Positions 8,931 through 17,839 of a stretch of 64,000 nt of DNA are shown piece after piece. Position numbers and translations under genes: made by a program. Position 1 is the stretch's first letter, and each line of letters starts with the position of its first letter. The stretch spans positions 3,615,719 through 3,679,718 of the forward strand of contig NZ_CP100416.1 in NCBI RefSeq assembly GCF_026017845.1. Direction: 5' to 3'. The notes under the pieces are model-generated. The model did no database searches. It saw only the letters and a program-made list of their open reading frames with translations, and had not been told where the DNA came from. Source of the DNA: Amycolatopsis mediterranei. Lineage in GTDB: Bacteria > Actinomycetota > Actinomycetes > Mycobacteriales > Pseudonocardiaceae.

Positions 8931-10048
8931 ACCCGCGAGGATACGGAGAACCCGTCGGCGAGCAGGGAGCCCGCGAAGCCGGCCACCGCGCCGCCCGCGA
9001 GCCCGGCCACCACGGCGAGCAGCGGATTCGCCGTCACCTGCGCGGCGAAGACGGGCAGTGCCAAACCGAACACGCCGACGGTGACGTCGACGGAGATCCG
9101 CGACAGCAGCGTCACGACGGCGAGCACGGCACCGGCCGCCGGCGCGAACCACGCGGCGGCGGCCGCGGCCCGGCGCAGGGGTCCGCCGGGCCGGCGACGC
9201 CCGGCCGCGAACGCGACGGGCCAGCCCAGCAGCACCACGGCCGACAGCCCGAGCAGCGGGCCACCCGTCGGGACGGGCGCAGCGGGCAGCGCGCACGAGA
9301 ACACGCCGGAGGAGCTGATCGTCCACGGCACGCCGAGGCCCAGCAGCACGGCTCCGCACACCAGCTGGGGGAGAGCGAGCAGGACAACCCCGGCGGCCGC
9401 GGCGCCGCCGAACGTCCAGGCCGCGGCCACGCCCAGCACGGCGAGCCCGGCCGCGGGCCACCGCGCGGCACGCAAACCCGTTGCCACGGCGGGAAATCGC
9501 GTGGCGAGCCAGCAGACTCCGACGACCACGAGCGCCCCGGCCACGGCCCCCACCACCGCCGGCCCCACGGCCACGGAGAAACCGGCGTCGAACCGGCCGG
9601 AACCGGGCAGGCGCGCGGGACCGGCCGCTCGTCCGCAGCCGCCGGCACCACCCGCCGTGACGCCGTCCGGCATCCTCAGCGTTCCTCGTGCCAGCAAGGC
9701 GCTCACGGCGAGTCCCGCCGACAGGGCCACCGCCGCGACGGCACCGCGGACGAGCACCCCGGCTTCGCGGCGCCACAGCAGCAACGCCCCCAGCACCACC
9801 GCGCCCGCCAGGGAAACCCCCAGCGGCATCACCTCGAGGCCGCCTCGCACGGCCAACGGAAGGCCACCCGACGGGGCCGCGACGACGTCCGCCGAGCCGC
9901 CCGCGGCCAGCGCGACGGCCGCGGCGGTCAACGCGCCGAGCCCTCCGGCGCGGCCGGCGCCCAGGAGCGCCAGCCCGGCCGTGGCGACCCCCGCCATCGC
10001 GAGCAGCGCGGCCGCGGCCGCCAGCAGGCCCCGCCCCACCTCCCGCAT
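8918..10048 (-). CDS. Multi-pass membrane protein ('streptophobe'-like)
   Basis: A 376-aa, very hydrophobic Ala/Gly/Val-rich protein with about ten predicted helices and no catalytic motif. In composition and context (between an ABC permease and a two-component system) it resembles actinobacterial proteins annotated as streptophobe-family; that assignment is from memory. ATG 10048 overlaps the permease stop (ATGA), and its own stop lies inside the response-regulator start, so it is embedded in the operon. A loop with closely spaced Cys residues (AGGCGRAAG) lies near residue 140. Role unknown; it may be a transporter accessory or sensor component. Confidence 0.65.
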   Translation of the reverse strand: MREVGRGLLAAAAALLAMAGVATAGLALLGAGRAGGLGALTAAAVALAAGGSADVVAAPSGGLPLAVRGGLEVMPLGVSLAGAVVLGALLLWRREAGVLVRGAVAAVALSAGLAVSALLARGTLRMPDGVTAGGAGGCGRAAGPARLPGSGRFDAGFSVAVGPAVVGAVAGALVVVGVCWLATRFPAVATGLRAARWPAAGLAVLGVAAAWTFGGAAAAGVVLLALPQLVCGAVLLGLGVPWTISSSGVFSCALPAAPVPTGGPLLGLSAVVLLGWPVAFAAGRRRPGGPLRRAAAAAAWFAPAAGAVLAVVTLLSRISVDVTVGVFGLALPVFAAQVTANPLLAVVAGLAGGAVAGFAGSLLADGFSVSSRVWKR

Positions 10049-10812
10049 CACACGTCCCGGCGCCGGAAGACCACGAACGCCACGGCCAGCACGGCGGCGA
10101 CCCCGGCGCACATCCCGGCCAGGTTCAGCCACGGGTGCGGGAAGTCCGGATCGGGCACCGTCTTGAAGACCGCGGCCGCCCCGAGCGTCGGCCAGTAGTA
10201 GAGCAGGCCGTGCAGCCAGGCCGGGAAGAGCCCCGCGAAGCCGGGGACCAGGAAGACGATCCCGACCAGGGTGGCGAGCGCGCCCGCCGTCGCCCGCATG
10301 ATCGTGCCCAGCCCGACCGCGAGCAGCGCGATCGCCGCGAGGTAGAGCCCGCCGCCGGCCACGGCGGAGAGCACGCCGGCATCGCCGATCCGCGCGTGCG
10401 GCACGCCGTGGACGGCGAGGACGGCCTGGCCGAGGAAGAAGGCGGTGAACATCAGCACCTGGCCCGCCACCACGGCGACCGCGACCGCCACGACCACCTT
10501 GGCCGCCAGCAGCCGGTGCCGCCGGGGTGTCGCGGTCAGGGACGTCCGGATCAGGCCGGTCGCGTGCTCGGAGGTGACGACGAGGATGCCGAGCACCCCG
10601 ATGATGAGCTGCGCGACGATGTACGACGTCAGGCTGCGGCCGGTCGGATCCCAGGGTTCGTCGCCGGGGTACTGCTTCGCGGTGGCGTTCATGACGAGGG
10701 CGGTGATGCCGAGCCCGACCGCGTACAGGCACGCCAGGGTGTACCAGGTGGAGCGCAGGCTGCGTACTTTGATCCACTCCGCGCGGACGGAACGGGTGAA
10801 GGACACGCTCAT
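10048..10812 (-). CDS. ABC-2 type transporter permease
   Basis: A 254-aa integral membrane protein with six predicted helices. The N-terminal RAEWIKVRSLRSTWYTL is the amphipathic elbow typical of ABC-2 permeases that pair with DrrA/NatA-like ATPases, and TSEHATGLIRTSLTATPRR is the conserved cytoplasmic loop of the same family. It overlaps the ATPase stop by 4 bp and the next gene by 1 bp, so with the adjacent ATPase it forms one exporter, presumably as a dimer. The substrate is probably an antibiotic, peptide or lipid. Confidence 0.88.
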   Translation of the reverse strand: MSVSFTRSVRAEWIKVRSLRSTWYTLACLYAVGLGITALVMNATAKQYPGDEPWDPTGRSLTSYIVAQLIIGVLGILVVTSEHATGLIRTSLTATPRRHRLLAAKVVVAVAVAVVAGQVLMFTAFFLGQAVLAVHGVPHARIGDAGVLSAVAGGGLYLAAIALLAVGLGTIMRATAGALATLVGIVFLVPGFAGLFPAWLHGLLYYWPTLGAAAVFKTVPDPDFPHPWLNLAGMCAGVAAVLAVAFVVFRRRDV

Positions 10813-11711
10813 GCGATCGCCCCCTGGTAGTCGGTGCGGTCCTTGGTCAGTTCCATGAAGGCGTCCTCCAACGAGACGCGCTGCGGCGTGAGCTCGGCGA
10901 GCGCGACGCCGTGGTAGGCCGCGACTTTGCCGATCTCCGCGCTCGTCATGCCGGACACGACGAGCGACGCCTCGGTCCCCTCCCGCACGGCGGCCCCGGC
11001 GGTCGTCAGCAGCCGCGCGAAGCCCGGCTCGGCGGTGCGGACGAGCACGGTGCCTTCGCCACGCACGAGCTCGCTCACCGTGGTGTCGGCGACGAGCCGC
11101 CCCCGGCCGATGACGACGAGGTGATCGGCGGTCTGCGCCATCTCGCTCATCAGGTGGCTGGACACCAGCACCGCCCGGCCCTCGCCGGCGAGTGAGCGCA
11201 TGAAGTCCCGGATCCAGCGGATCCCTTCCGGGTCGAGACCGTTCACCGGCTCGTCGAAGATCAGCACCCGCGGGTCGCCGAGCAACGCCGCGGCGAGGCC
11301 GAGCCGCTGCCGCATCCCGAGCGAGAACCCACCCGCCCGCTTCCCGGCCACAGCGTCCAGCCCGGTCCGGCCGAGCACCTCGCCGACCCGGCGGCGGGGA
11401 AGGCCGTTGCTCACCGCGAGGGCCAGCAGGTGGTCGCGGGCCTTCCGGCCACCGTGGACGGCACCGGCGTCGAGCAACGCGCCCACCTCGGTGAGCGGCA
11501 CGGCGAGGTCCCGGTACCGGCGCCCGCCGATGGTGACCGAGCCCCGCGTGGGCGCGGCCAGGCCCACGATCATCTTCATGGTCGTGGACTTGCCGGCGCC
11601 GTTGGGCCCGAGGAACCCGGTCACCTGCCCGGGGTGGACGGTGAACGACAGGTCGTCCACCACGGTGTCAGGCCCGTACCGCTTGGTCAGGCCCCGGATT
11701 TCGATCGTCAT
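10809..11711 (-). CDS. ABC transporter ATP-binding protein (DrrA/BcrA-like)
   Basis: A 300-aa ATPase. Walker A is GPNGAGKST, the Q-loop lies in a short segment after it, the signature is FSLGMRQRLGLAAALL, Walker B is VLIFDEPVNGLDPEG, and the H-loop is LVSSHLMSEM. About 80 residues follow the core, as in ABC-2 exporters of the BcrA/NatA group. ATG 11711 has no strong Shine-Dalgarno; initiation may be leaderless or weak. It is the first gene of an overlapping set (ATPase, permease, membrane protein, response regulator, kinase), a layout typical of self-regulated antimicrobial detoxification modules. Confidence 0.92.
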   Translation of the reverse strand: MTIEIRGLTKRYGPDTVVDDLSFTVHPGQVTGFLGPNGAGKSTTMKMIVGLAAPTRGSVTIGGRRYRDLAVPLTEVGALLDAGAVHGGRKARDHLLALAVSNGLPRRRVGEVLGRTGLDAVAGKRAGGFSLGMRQRLGLAAALLGDPRVLIFDEPVNGLDPEGIRWIRDFMRSLAGEGRAVLVSSHLMSEMAQTADHLVVIGRGRLVADTTVSELVRGEGTVLVRTAEPGFARLLTTAGAAVREGTEASLVVSGMTSAEIGKVAAYHGVALAELTPQRVSLEDAFMELTKDRTDYQGAIA

Positions 11712-11865
11712 GCCGGCGAGCGTGGCGCCCGCGCCTGGCCGGATCCTGGGAGGTGGTGGGAAAACCCTGAGAATCCGGCCGTCAGGGGCGGTACCGGCCG
11801 GGGAGCACCCCGGAAATCGCAACCGGATCGCCGGGCAGGCCGCGTCTTGTGCGCGACGTCGGCCG

Positions 11866-13449
11866 TCAGCAGTCCGGCGGGGTGCCCGGGTGGACGACCA
11901 CGCTCGGGGTCCGCGCCGGCCGGTCGCCGTCCGGGGCGGGCTGCGGGCAGACCCGGACCACCGGGGGACCCGCGTCCGCGCGGTTTCCGCTGTTGTCGAA
12001 CGTGATCGGCCCGCCGGCGCCCGCCACCGCCTGGCCACTCGAAGAGAACCCGCTGATCGCCGTGTTGACCTGGCTGCGCTGGACCGGCTTCGCCGACGGG
12101 AGCGTGCGCAGGGCCGCCGAGATCGTGGTCACCGCGTCGTAGCCGTTGACCGCCCAGCCGTCGTCGAGGTGGGTCGCGTCGAAGCCGGCGCCGGCGAACG
12201 CCATTTCGAGGTCGCGGAACCCGGGGTTGTCGCCGCGGAAGCGGTCGGCGCCGGAGACCAGTGTGGACACCAGCCGGATCCGGCCGTCGGTGAAGCTGGG
12301 CGAACGCAGCGCCCGCAGGCGGAGGTCCTCCAGCATCGCGTTGTCCTCCGGCGAGCGGACCCGGAGGCCGTCGGACGTGCTGACCACGGTGACCGACCCG
12401 GCCGCGCACCGGCCGCCGACCAAGGCTTCGTCGAGGCTGAAGAGGAACCGGGCCAGGTCGCCACCGCGCGCGATGTAGAGCACTTCGACGTCCTTCGCCG
12501 CGCCGCAGACCCGTTGGGCGGTCAGCGGGACCGTGCTGGCTTCGTCGGCGTCGAACTTGACCTCGGTGATCTTGCCGCCGAACCGGCGCTGCATCAGCGG
12601 CAGCGCGGTGCACGGGTACGGGTCGGAGCCGCCGGTGGGCACCATGAGGAAGTCCGGGCGGCCGGGCAGCGCCGCGGCGAGCTGCTCGATCTGCACGGCG
12701 TTCCGGTAGGCGACGCGGTAGAAGTAGTCCCTCCCGATCCCGCGCGGGTAGGTGATGTCCGGGTCGCACGCGCGGAAGTCCGGCTGGTCGTCGCGGGACC
12801 CGGTCTGGTCGAAGCCCTCGGCGGTGATCAGGTCCGACACCATCGGGACCTTCGCCGCCGCCAGCAGGTCCGCCACCTCGGCCGAGCGCTGCCGGCTCAG
12901 CCCGAGCCCGGCGACCGCCACGACATCCGGGTCGTCCGCGAGCGCCCGGGCCACTTCGACGGCCTCGTTGTCCGGCCCGTAGGCGCCGACGTTCGCGACC
13001 ACCAGCCGCATCGGGTGCAGGCAGCCGGTGTCGTTGGCGTGGCGCTGCCCGGCGGCCATGCCCTCGAGCTCGTGCAGCGCGCGCCCGCCGGCGTTGCGGT
13101 CGGTCAGCGTCAGCAGCACGCCGACCGTCACCGGGGTGCCCTGGGGATCGCACTTGTCCGCGGCGGCGGCGTTCTGCTGCTCGACCACGTGCAGCACGGC
13201 GGAGAAGCGGTCGAGGCCGAAGTCGTACGAGCCGTCGCTGAGCCCCACGCACTCGTCGCCGGCCGACCACGCGGAGCCGTCGAACCAGCCGCAGGTGAAC
13301 GCCCGCTGCAGCGGCTGCTGCCAGACCAGGCCGCCCGCCAGCAGGAGGACGACGGCGAGCACGGCGGACAGCCGCCACCAGTCCGTCCACCGGTGCGGGA
13401 AATCCCGGTTCGGGTCGGGGAAGATCGTCCAGCGGAAGCGCGAGGGCAC
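11866..13449 (-). CDS. Membrane-anchored periplasmic-binding-fold protein (ABC substrate-binding/receptor type I)
   Basis: A 527-aa protein: a cytoplasmic N-terminal segment of about 30 residues, one TM helix (about 32-46, LSAVLAVVLLLAGGLVW), then an extracellular domain similar to the type I periplasmic-binding fold of branched-chain amino-acid receptors (VTVGVLLTLTD, PDVVAVAGLGLS, VPMVSDLITAEGF, NGYDAVTTISAAL). GTG 13449 follows AAAGGA; an upstream extension would run into the neighbouring gene. Several Cys probably form disulfides. No lipobox and no ABC permease is adjacent; instead a P-loop ATPase gene ends 26 bp upstream. I infer a ligand-sensing receptor rather than a transporter subunit. 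Confidence 0.72.
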   Translation of the reverse strand: MPSRFRWTIFPDPNRDFPHRWTDWWRLSAVLAVVLLLAGGLVWQQPLQRAFTCGWFDGSAWSAGDECVGLSDGSYDFGLDRFSAVLHVVEQQNAAAADKCDPQGTPVTVGVLLTLTDRNAGGRALHELEGMAAGQRHANDTGCLHPMRLVVANVGAYGPDNEAVEVARALADDPDVVAVAGLGLSRQRSAEVADLLAAAKVPMVSDLITAEGFDQTGSRDDQPDFRACDPDITYPRGIGRDYFYRVAYRNAVQIEQLAAALPGRPDFLMVPTGGSDPYPCTALPLMQRRFGGKITEVKFDADEASTVPLTAQRVCGAAKDVEVLYIARGGDLARFLFSLDEALVGGRCAAGSVTVVSTSDGLRVRSPEDNAMLEDLRLRALRSPSFTDGRIRLVSTLVSGADRFRGDNPGFRDLEMAFAGAGFDATHLDDGWAVNGYDAVTTISAALRTLPSAKPVQRSQVNTAISGFSSSGQAVAGAGGPITFDNSGNRADAGPPVVRVCPQPAPDGDRPARTPSVVVHPGTPPDC

Positions 13450-13475
13450 GGCGAATCCTTTCGGAACAGGGAGGT

Positions 13476-15377
13476 TCAGTACCGGTTGCGGTCCGCCGAG
13501 TAGCGGTCGGCCCGCTCGAGGAACGGCTGCCGGTCCGCGACGCCTTCGCTTTCGGCCAGCCTCAGGAAGCCGTGCCAGGCGAGCTGCCGCAGGGCGGCGA
13601 TGTCCTCCGGCCGGGTCACGCACGGGTCCCGTTCCAGCGCCGGCACGATGCCGAGCAATGCGTCGGTGTGCCCGGCCGGGGTCGGTGGCCGGCCGATCCC
13701 CTGGATCTCCGCGAGGTCGGTGACCCGCGGATCGGGGGTGACGACCACGGCGTCGAACAGCGCCAGCCACTCCGCGGACGGCAGTTCGGGCAGCAGGACG
13801 GCCAGTGCGTCCGCGACCTTCGCGCGGCCGCCGAGCATCAGCTCGTGGTGCCACCGCCCGGCCCGGTCGTCCGGGTGGGTTTTCCCGCGCAGGAGCCGGA
13901 AAACGCCTTCCCAGCCGGTCCGCGCGTCCGGGCGCGTGGCCAGTGCCCGGAGGCCGAGGTAGCGGGCCAGCGGGTGGAGCCGGCGTTCACCGCCGCCGGC
14001 GGCGGGCCACAACGTCGGCGAGGTGTAGAGCGGCGAGCCGAGGCCGAAGGGCGGGGGCAGCAAGGGGACGAGCGTGCCGGCCTCCTGCCACGTCCGGGCG
14101 GCCGCCAGCGTGATCAGCGCCTCGACCGAGGCGTCGTCCGGCCGCCGTTGCGGATCGAGGCCGCGGACGAAGATCCGCAGCAGGTGCCGGTCGGCGGGCA
14201 CGTCCTCGTCCGGGTCCGTGCCGTCCAGGAGCGCGTCCGGGTCGTCGAGCAACCGCGGGTTTTCCGCCAGCCGGCGCAGCACGAACGCCGTCGCGGCCGG
14301 GTGGCCGTGGGTGAGCCGGAACGCCGTCCTGGCGGTGCGTTCCGACGTCGTCCAGTCCTGGCTGCGGGCCAGCTGGAGCACCTCGGCGGAACTCAGGTCG
14401 GTGACGTCGACCCGCATCCGTGGGCCGTCCACCGGCTCGGTTCCCGGCCACGGCACGGCGCCCGCCGCGGCCGGTCCGGCGCTGGTGGTGACCACGGTGA
14501 GCGGATCCGGCAGCCGGTTCTCCGGCGTCGGCCGGCTGCCGGCGATCGCGGTGCGCACGCGCAGCAGTGAGCGGACGAAAGTCATCGCTTCCGGGACGTC
14601 GCCGTCGTCCAGCAGCAGGAGCATCTGCGGCGGACGGCCCCGGACGCGGGCGTGGCTGCGGCGCAGGTCGGCGAGGAACGCGCCGACCAGGACGTCGTCC
14701 ACGCTGCGGCGGACCAGTGCGTCCGCGCTCTTGGCCCGGGCGCTGAGCTCGATCAGCGTCGTCTCGGGGTTCTTGGCGAAGTCCAAGTCCTGGTGCCGGA
14801 ACCAGTCCACGGCGTCGCCCCAGGAGAGCCGCATCAGCCCGCGCCCGCGGTACAGCCGGTTCAGCGTGCTCCGGGTGACTTCCGCCGCCAGCCCCGGGAC
14901 GAGCTCGGACAGCCCGGGCACCTGGACGTGCACGAGGGCGAACGAATCACGGGCCAGTGCGGTGAGGAAACTGTCGAGCGCGGGTTTCCGTTTGTATTCG
15001 TTGAGCCGTTCCCGCAGCCGGATGAGCTGGTCGCCGGGAGGCAGCCCGGCGAAATCCGCGCTGATGGCCAGCTGGGCGACCAGGGAACGGGGAAAAGTCA
15101 CCGGATATCCCGGGACGCCCACCCCCAGCCCGAGCATGATCGAGGTCAGCAACGGCCGCAGCGACGTCTGCTCGCCGTCCGGCACCAGCGGCTGGACCAG
15201 CACGGAAGCCGTGCGGTCCCGCCAGGTCCGCAGTGCTTCCTGGAGGATCGCGGTCCGCCCGGAACCGCCGCAGCCGGTCAGGATCAGGACCGGCCGCGGA
15301 CCGGCCGGCGCGTTTTCCCCGCGCGGTTCGGTCAGCTCGCCGATCAGCTCCAGGACCGACGTCCGGCCCACGAACAT
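13476..15377 (-). CDS. P-loop ATPase (AAA/STAND-like), partner of the binding-fold receptor
   Basis: A 633-aa soluble protein. The N-terminus MFVGRTSVLELIGEL is the usual entry of AAA/STAND NTPase domains, followed by the Walker A variant GCGGSGRT (Arg in place of the canonical Lys) and a Walker-B-like hydrophobic run MLLLLDDGD near 265. The C-terminal half is helical, Leu/Arg-rich and unassigned. ATG 15377 has GAGGGGG five bases upstream. It is separated by 26 bp from the membrane-anchored ligand-binding protein, which it presumably serves. The Walker A substitution may weaken or abolish hydrolysis. I do not recognise the family. Confidence 0.6.
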   Translation of the reverse strand: MFVGRTSVLELIGELTEPRGENAPAGPRPVLILTGCGGSGRTAILQEALRTWRDRTASVLVQPLVPDGEQTSLRPLLTSIMLGLGVGVPGYPVTFPRSLVAQLAISADFAGLPPGDQLIRLRERLNEYKRKPALDSFLTALARDSFALVHVQVPGLSELVPGLAAEVTRSTLNRLYRGRGLMRLSWGDAVDWFRHQDLDFAKNPETTLIELSARAKSADALVRRSVDDVLVGAFLADLRRSHARVRGRPPQMLLLLDDGDVPEAMTFVRSLLRVRTAIAGSRPTPENRLPDPLTVVTTSAGPAAAGAVPWPGTEPVDGPRMRVDVTDLSSAEVLQLARSQDWTTSERTARTAFRLTHGHPAATAFVLRRLAENPRLLDDPDALLDGTDPDEDVPADRHLLRIFVRGLDPQRRPDDASVEALITLAAARTWQEAGTLVPLLPPPFGLGSPLYTSPTLWPAAGGGERRLHPLARYLGLRALATRPDARTGWEGVFRLLRGKTHPDDRAGRWHHELMLGGRAKVADALAVLLPELPSAEWLALFDAVVVTPDPRVTDLAEIQGIGRPPTPAGHTDALLGIVPALERDPCVTRPEDIAALRQLAWHGFLRLAESEGVADRQPFLERADRYSADRNRY

Positions 15378-15605
15378 AGGTCCCCCTCGACACATTCGCA
15401 CTTCGCCGTTCCCCCGCGAAGACCGGCACTTTATCGTTTTCGAGCCGGTCGGCGGGCAAGAATGGCGCGAAGCTGACGAAGGTCAGCCGAACGCCGGGCC
15501 GATGACCTGAATGCCGCAGTGCCCGGCACGCGGAGTAACCGGTTCTGCCGGATGGCTGCCGGGGTGGGCGGCCTCCGCGGTGTGCGGCCGGTCCCGGCCC
15601 TCGCG

Positions 15606-16490
15606 TCATTCCTGCGTGGCGCGCACCGCCGGCCTGACGAATTCTTCGGCGAACTCGCGGAAGGTGGTGGGCGTGGTGTTCTCCGGGGTGCGCGGCGTGG
15701 CGTTGTTGATGCCGCGTTCGCCGGCGAGGTCCATGTCCACCACGGACCGGGCCATCGCCTCGGAGAACCCGCGGCCGACGAGGAACGGCCCGACCGCTGC
15801 GCGGTCTCCGCGCCGGAACCGGACGGGCGTGCCCAGCACGTCGGTCAGGACGTCGGCGATTTCCTGGTGCGAAAGGTCTTCGCCGCCGCGCACCTCGACC
15901 GAGTCCTGCCCGGTCCAGGTGCGGTCGCGAAGGTACCCGGCGGCGAGCGCCGCGATGTCCTTCGTCGCGATCCAGGGCATCCGGAACCCGGCGGGCACGG
16001 TGCCGGAAACCTCTCCCTCCCTGATCGAGGCCACCTGCCGGAGGACGTTGTCCATGAAGGTGGGCAGGGCCAGGGCGCGCACGTGCGCGCCCGTGCTGCG
16101 GAAGAGGTCCTCCATCGCGTGCGACGCGGACACGTGGCCGGCGTAGATCTGCGATCCGCGCCCGAGTGCGGAGACGATCACGACGCGCGGCACCGCGTGG
16201 CGCACGACGGCGTCGGCGCCCGGGATCGAGGCGGTCACGTAAGCCTCGTAGGGACTGCTCGCGGTCGGGGCCGCCGGCATGAGCCAGAACAGTGCTTCGG
16301 CGCCGTCGAGGGCCCGGTCGAGGACGTCGGGATCGCGGTGCGAACCGACGACGACCTCGGCTCGCTGCCGGACTTCGGCGGGCAGCCGGCCCGGGTCCCG
16401 GACGACGACCCGGACCGGCTCGTCGTGGCGCAGCAGCGTGGCGACGAGCTTGCTGCCGATCTGCCCGGTCGGGGCGGTGATCACAATCAT
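15606..16490 (-). CDS. NmrA-family NAD(P)-binding oxidoreductase
   Basis: A 294-aa atypical short-chain dehydrogenase. The N-terminal Rossmann motif TAPTGQIGSKLV (GxxGxxG) is followed by VRVVVRDPGRL, typical of NADP-preferring NmrA/azoreductase-like proteins, and by the substrate-domain segment GVPVGFRMPW-type region (here TVPAGFRMPWIATKDIA). No YxxxK catalytic pair is obvious, so a redox-sensing role is as likely as catalysis. It is divergent from a TetR gene with only 69 bp between starts, a classic regulator/target arrangement. Confidence 0.82.
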   Translation of the reverse strand: MIVITAPTGQIGSKLVATLLRHDEPVRVVVRDPGRLPAEVRQRAEVVVGSHRDPDVLDRALDGAEALFWLMPAAPTASSPYEAYVTASIPGADAVVRHAVPRVVIVSALGRGSQIYAGHVSASHAMEDLFRSTGAHVRALALPTFMDNVLRQVASIREGEVSGTVPAGFRMPWIATKDIAALAAGYLRDRTWTGQDSVEVRGGEDLSHQEIADVLTDVLGTPVRFRRGDRAAVGPFLVGRGFSEAMARSVVDMDLAGERGINNATPRTPENTTPTTFREFAEEFVRPAVRATQE

Positions 16491-16530
16491 GGATGATGGC
16501 TCCGATCAGCGGGAAGCAGAAGTAAACTCG

Positions 16531-16545
16531 ACTGTACCGTATACT
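16531..16545. promoter_or_regulatory. Imperfect dyad, candidate TetR operator
   Basis: ACTGTAC-C-GTATACT: two 7-bp arms matching at 5 of 7 positions around one central base, in the 69-bp gap between the divergent NmrA and TetR genes. It is the only dyad I see in the gap and would repress both promoters. Confidence 0.4.
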
Positions 16546-16559
16546 TTGAGGTGGACGCC

Positions 16560-17177
16560 ATGGCCCGACGCGGGGAAGCGCTACGCGAGCACATCCTCGA
16601 CGCGGCGAAGCTGGCCTTCCTGGAGGACGGCTTCGAGCGGACCTCCATGGACGCGATCGCGGCGCGCGCGGAAACGTCGAAGCGGTCCCTGTACGCGCAC
16701 TTCCCGACCAAGGACGCGCTGTTCCTCGCGGTCGTCGAGCGCGTCCGCGCCCTCTTCGGCGCCCGGATGCGCACGCCCGCCGAATACTCCGCGCACCCGG
16801 AGGAGGCGGTCGTGCGGTACTGCGGGCGTTTCCTCCAGCTGGTGCGGTGGTCCTCGGTCGCCCGGATGCTCCGGCTCGGGATCGCGGAGGCCGATCGGCT
16901 GCCGGAGCTGGCGGCGGGCCTCTACGACGTCCTCTTCGGGACCACGGCCGGTGACCTGGCGGCGCACCTGGTGGCGGAACTGGGGCTCGCGGCCGGCGAC
17001 GCCGAAGCGGTGGCGGGCGAACTGCTCGGTCTCGTCCTCCACCCGACGCTGCCGCGCCTGCTGTTCGGGATCGACGCTCCGGTGGACGAGCTGCCGCCGG
17101 AGGCCGGCTCGGCGGCGGAAGCCGACCTCGACCGGATCGACCGGCTCTTCCGCGTCGTGCTCGGGTCGCGCCGCTGA
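16560..17177 (+). CDS. TetR-family transcriptional regulator
   Basis: A 205-aa repressor. The helix-turn-helix spans about residues 8-52 with ILDAAKLAFLEDGFERTSMDAIAARAETSKRSLYAHF features (AxxGxxxxTxxxIA, then the TSKRSLY recognition helix). The C-terminal ligand domain resembles the TetR_C group that accompanies efflux or redox genes. ATG 16560 is preferred over GTG 16551 because GAGGTGG sits five bases upstream. It is divergent from the NmrA oxidoreductase, its likely target and perhaps its inducer-metabolising enzyme. Confidence 0.9.
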   Translation: MARRGEALREHILDAAKLAFLEDGFERTSMDAIAARAETSKRSLYAHFPTKDALFLAVVERVRALFGARMRTPAEYSAHPEEAVVRYCGRFLQLVRWSSVARMLRLGIAEADRLPELAAGLYDVLFGTTAGDLAAHLVAELGLAAGDAEAVAGELLGLVLHPTLPRLLFGIDAPVDELPPEAGSAAEADLDRIDRLFRVVLGSRR

Positions 17178-17229
17178 GCCGACGGCCGACGCCGTAGCAC
17201 GACATTGCCTCTGAGCTGCGGAAACCATC

Positions 17230-17272
17230 TATACTACGGTGGTATACACGCCGGGTATACTCTTGCAGTATA
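17230..17272. promoter_or_regulatory. Twin operator: two TATAC-N7-GTATA dyads
   Basis: Two identical-format inverted repeats, TATAC-N7-GTATA, at 17230-17246 and 17256-17272, with centres 26 bp apart (about 2.5 helical turns). They lie 46-88 bp before the PadR start. Dyads of this size are typical of PadR autoregulation, so this is the likely operator of the PadR-ABC exporter operon. Confidence 0.7.
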
Positions 17273-17317
17273 GTGATCGGCGGCCCCGGAACGCGGGGTC
17301 CGGAGGGGATCAGGGGT

Positions 17318-17839
17318 ATGTCGATTTCACATACGTTGCTCGCGTTGCTCGAGTCCGGCCCGCGGCACGGCTACGACCTGAAACGGGCCTACGACGAGCA
17401 GTTCGGGCAGGACCGCCCGCTGGCTTACGGCCAGGTCTATTCGACGTTGTCACGGCTGCTGCGCAACGGCATGGTCGAAGTGGCGGGCGTCGAGAGCGGG
17501 GACGGGCCGGACCGGAAGCGCTACACCATCACCGACGCCGGGGTCACCGACGTCGAGACGTGGCTGCGCACGCCGGAAAACCCGCAGCCGTACCTGCAGA
17601 ACACGCTCTACACCAAGGTGGTGCTCGCGCTGCTGTCCGGGCGCAGCGCCGTCGACGTGCTCAACGTCCAGCGCGGCGAGCACCTGGATGTGATGCGCGC
17701 GCTCACCAAACGCAAACACGGGGGCGACCTCGCCGATCAGCTGATCTGCGATCACGCGCTCTTCCACCTCGAGGCGGACCTGCGGTGGCTGGAGCTGACC
17801 GCCGCGCGCCTCGGCGAACTCGAACAGGCGGTGCGCTGA
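17318..17839 (+). CDS. PadR-family transcriptional regulator
   Basis: A 173-aa repressor. The N-terminal winged helix MSISHTLLALLESGPRHGYDLKRAYDE plus the LAYGQVYSTLSRLLRNGMVE recognition region and the RKRYTITDAG wing define PadR; the C-terminal helical dimerisation domain is of the longer PadR-s1 kind. ATG 17318 is preceded by GGAGGGG and AGGGG. The stop overlaps the ABC ATPase start (TGATG), so regulator and exporter are coupled. Twin TATAC/GTATA dyads upstream indicate autoregulation. Confidence 0.92.
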   Translation: MSISHTLLALLESGPRHGYDLKRAYDEQFGQDRPLAYGQVYSTLSRLLRNGMVEVAGVESGDGPDRKRYTITDAGVTDVETWLRTPENPQPYLQNTLYTKVVLALLSGRSAVDVLNVQRGEHLDVMRALTKRKHGGDLADQLICDHALFHLEADLRWLELTAARLGELEQAVR

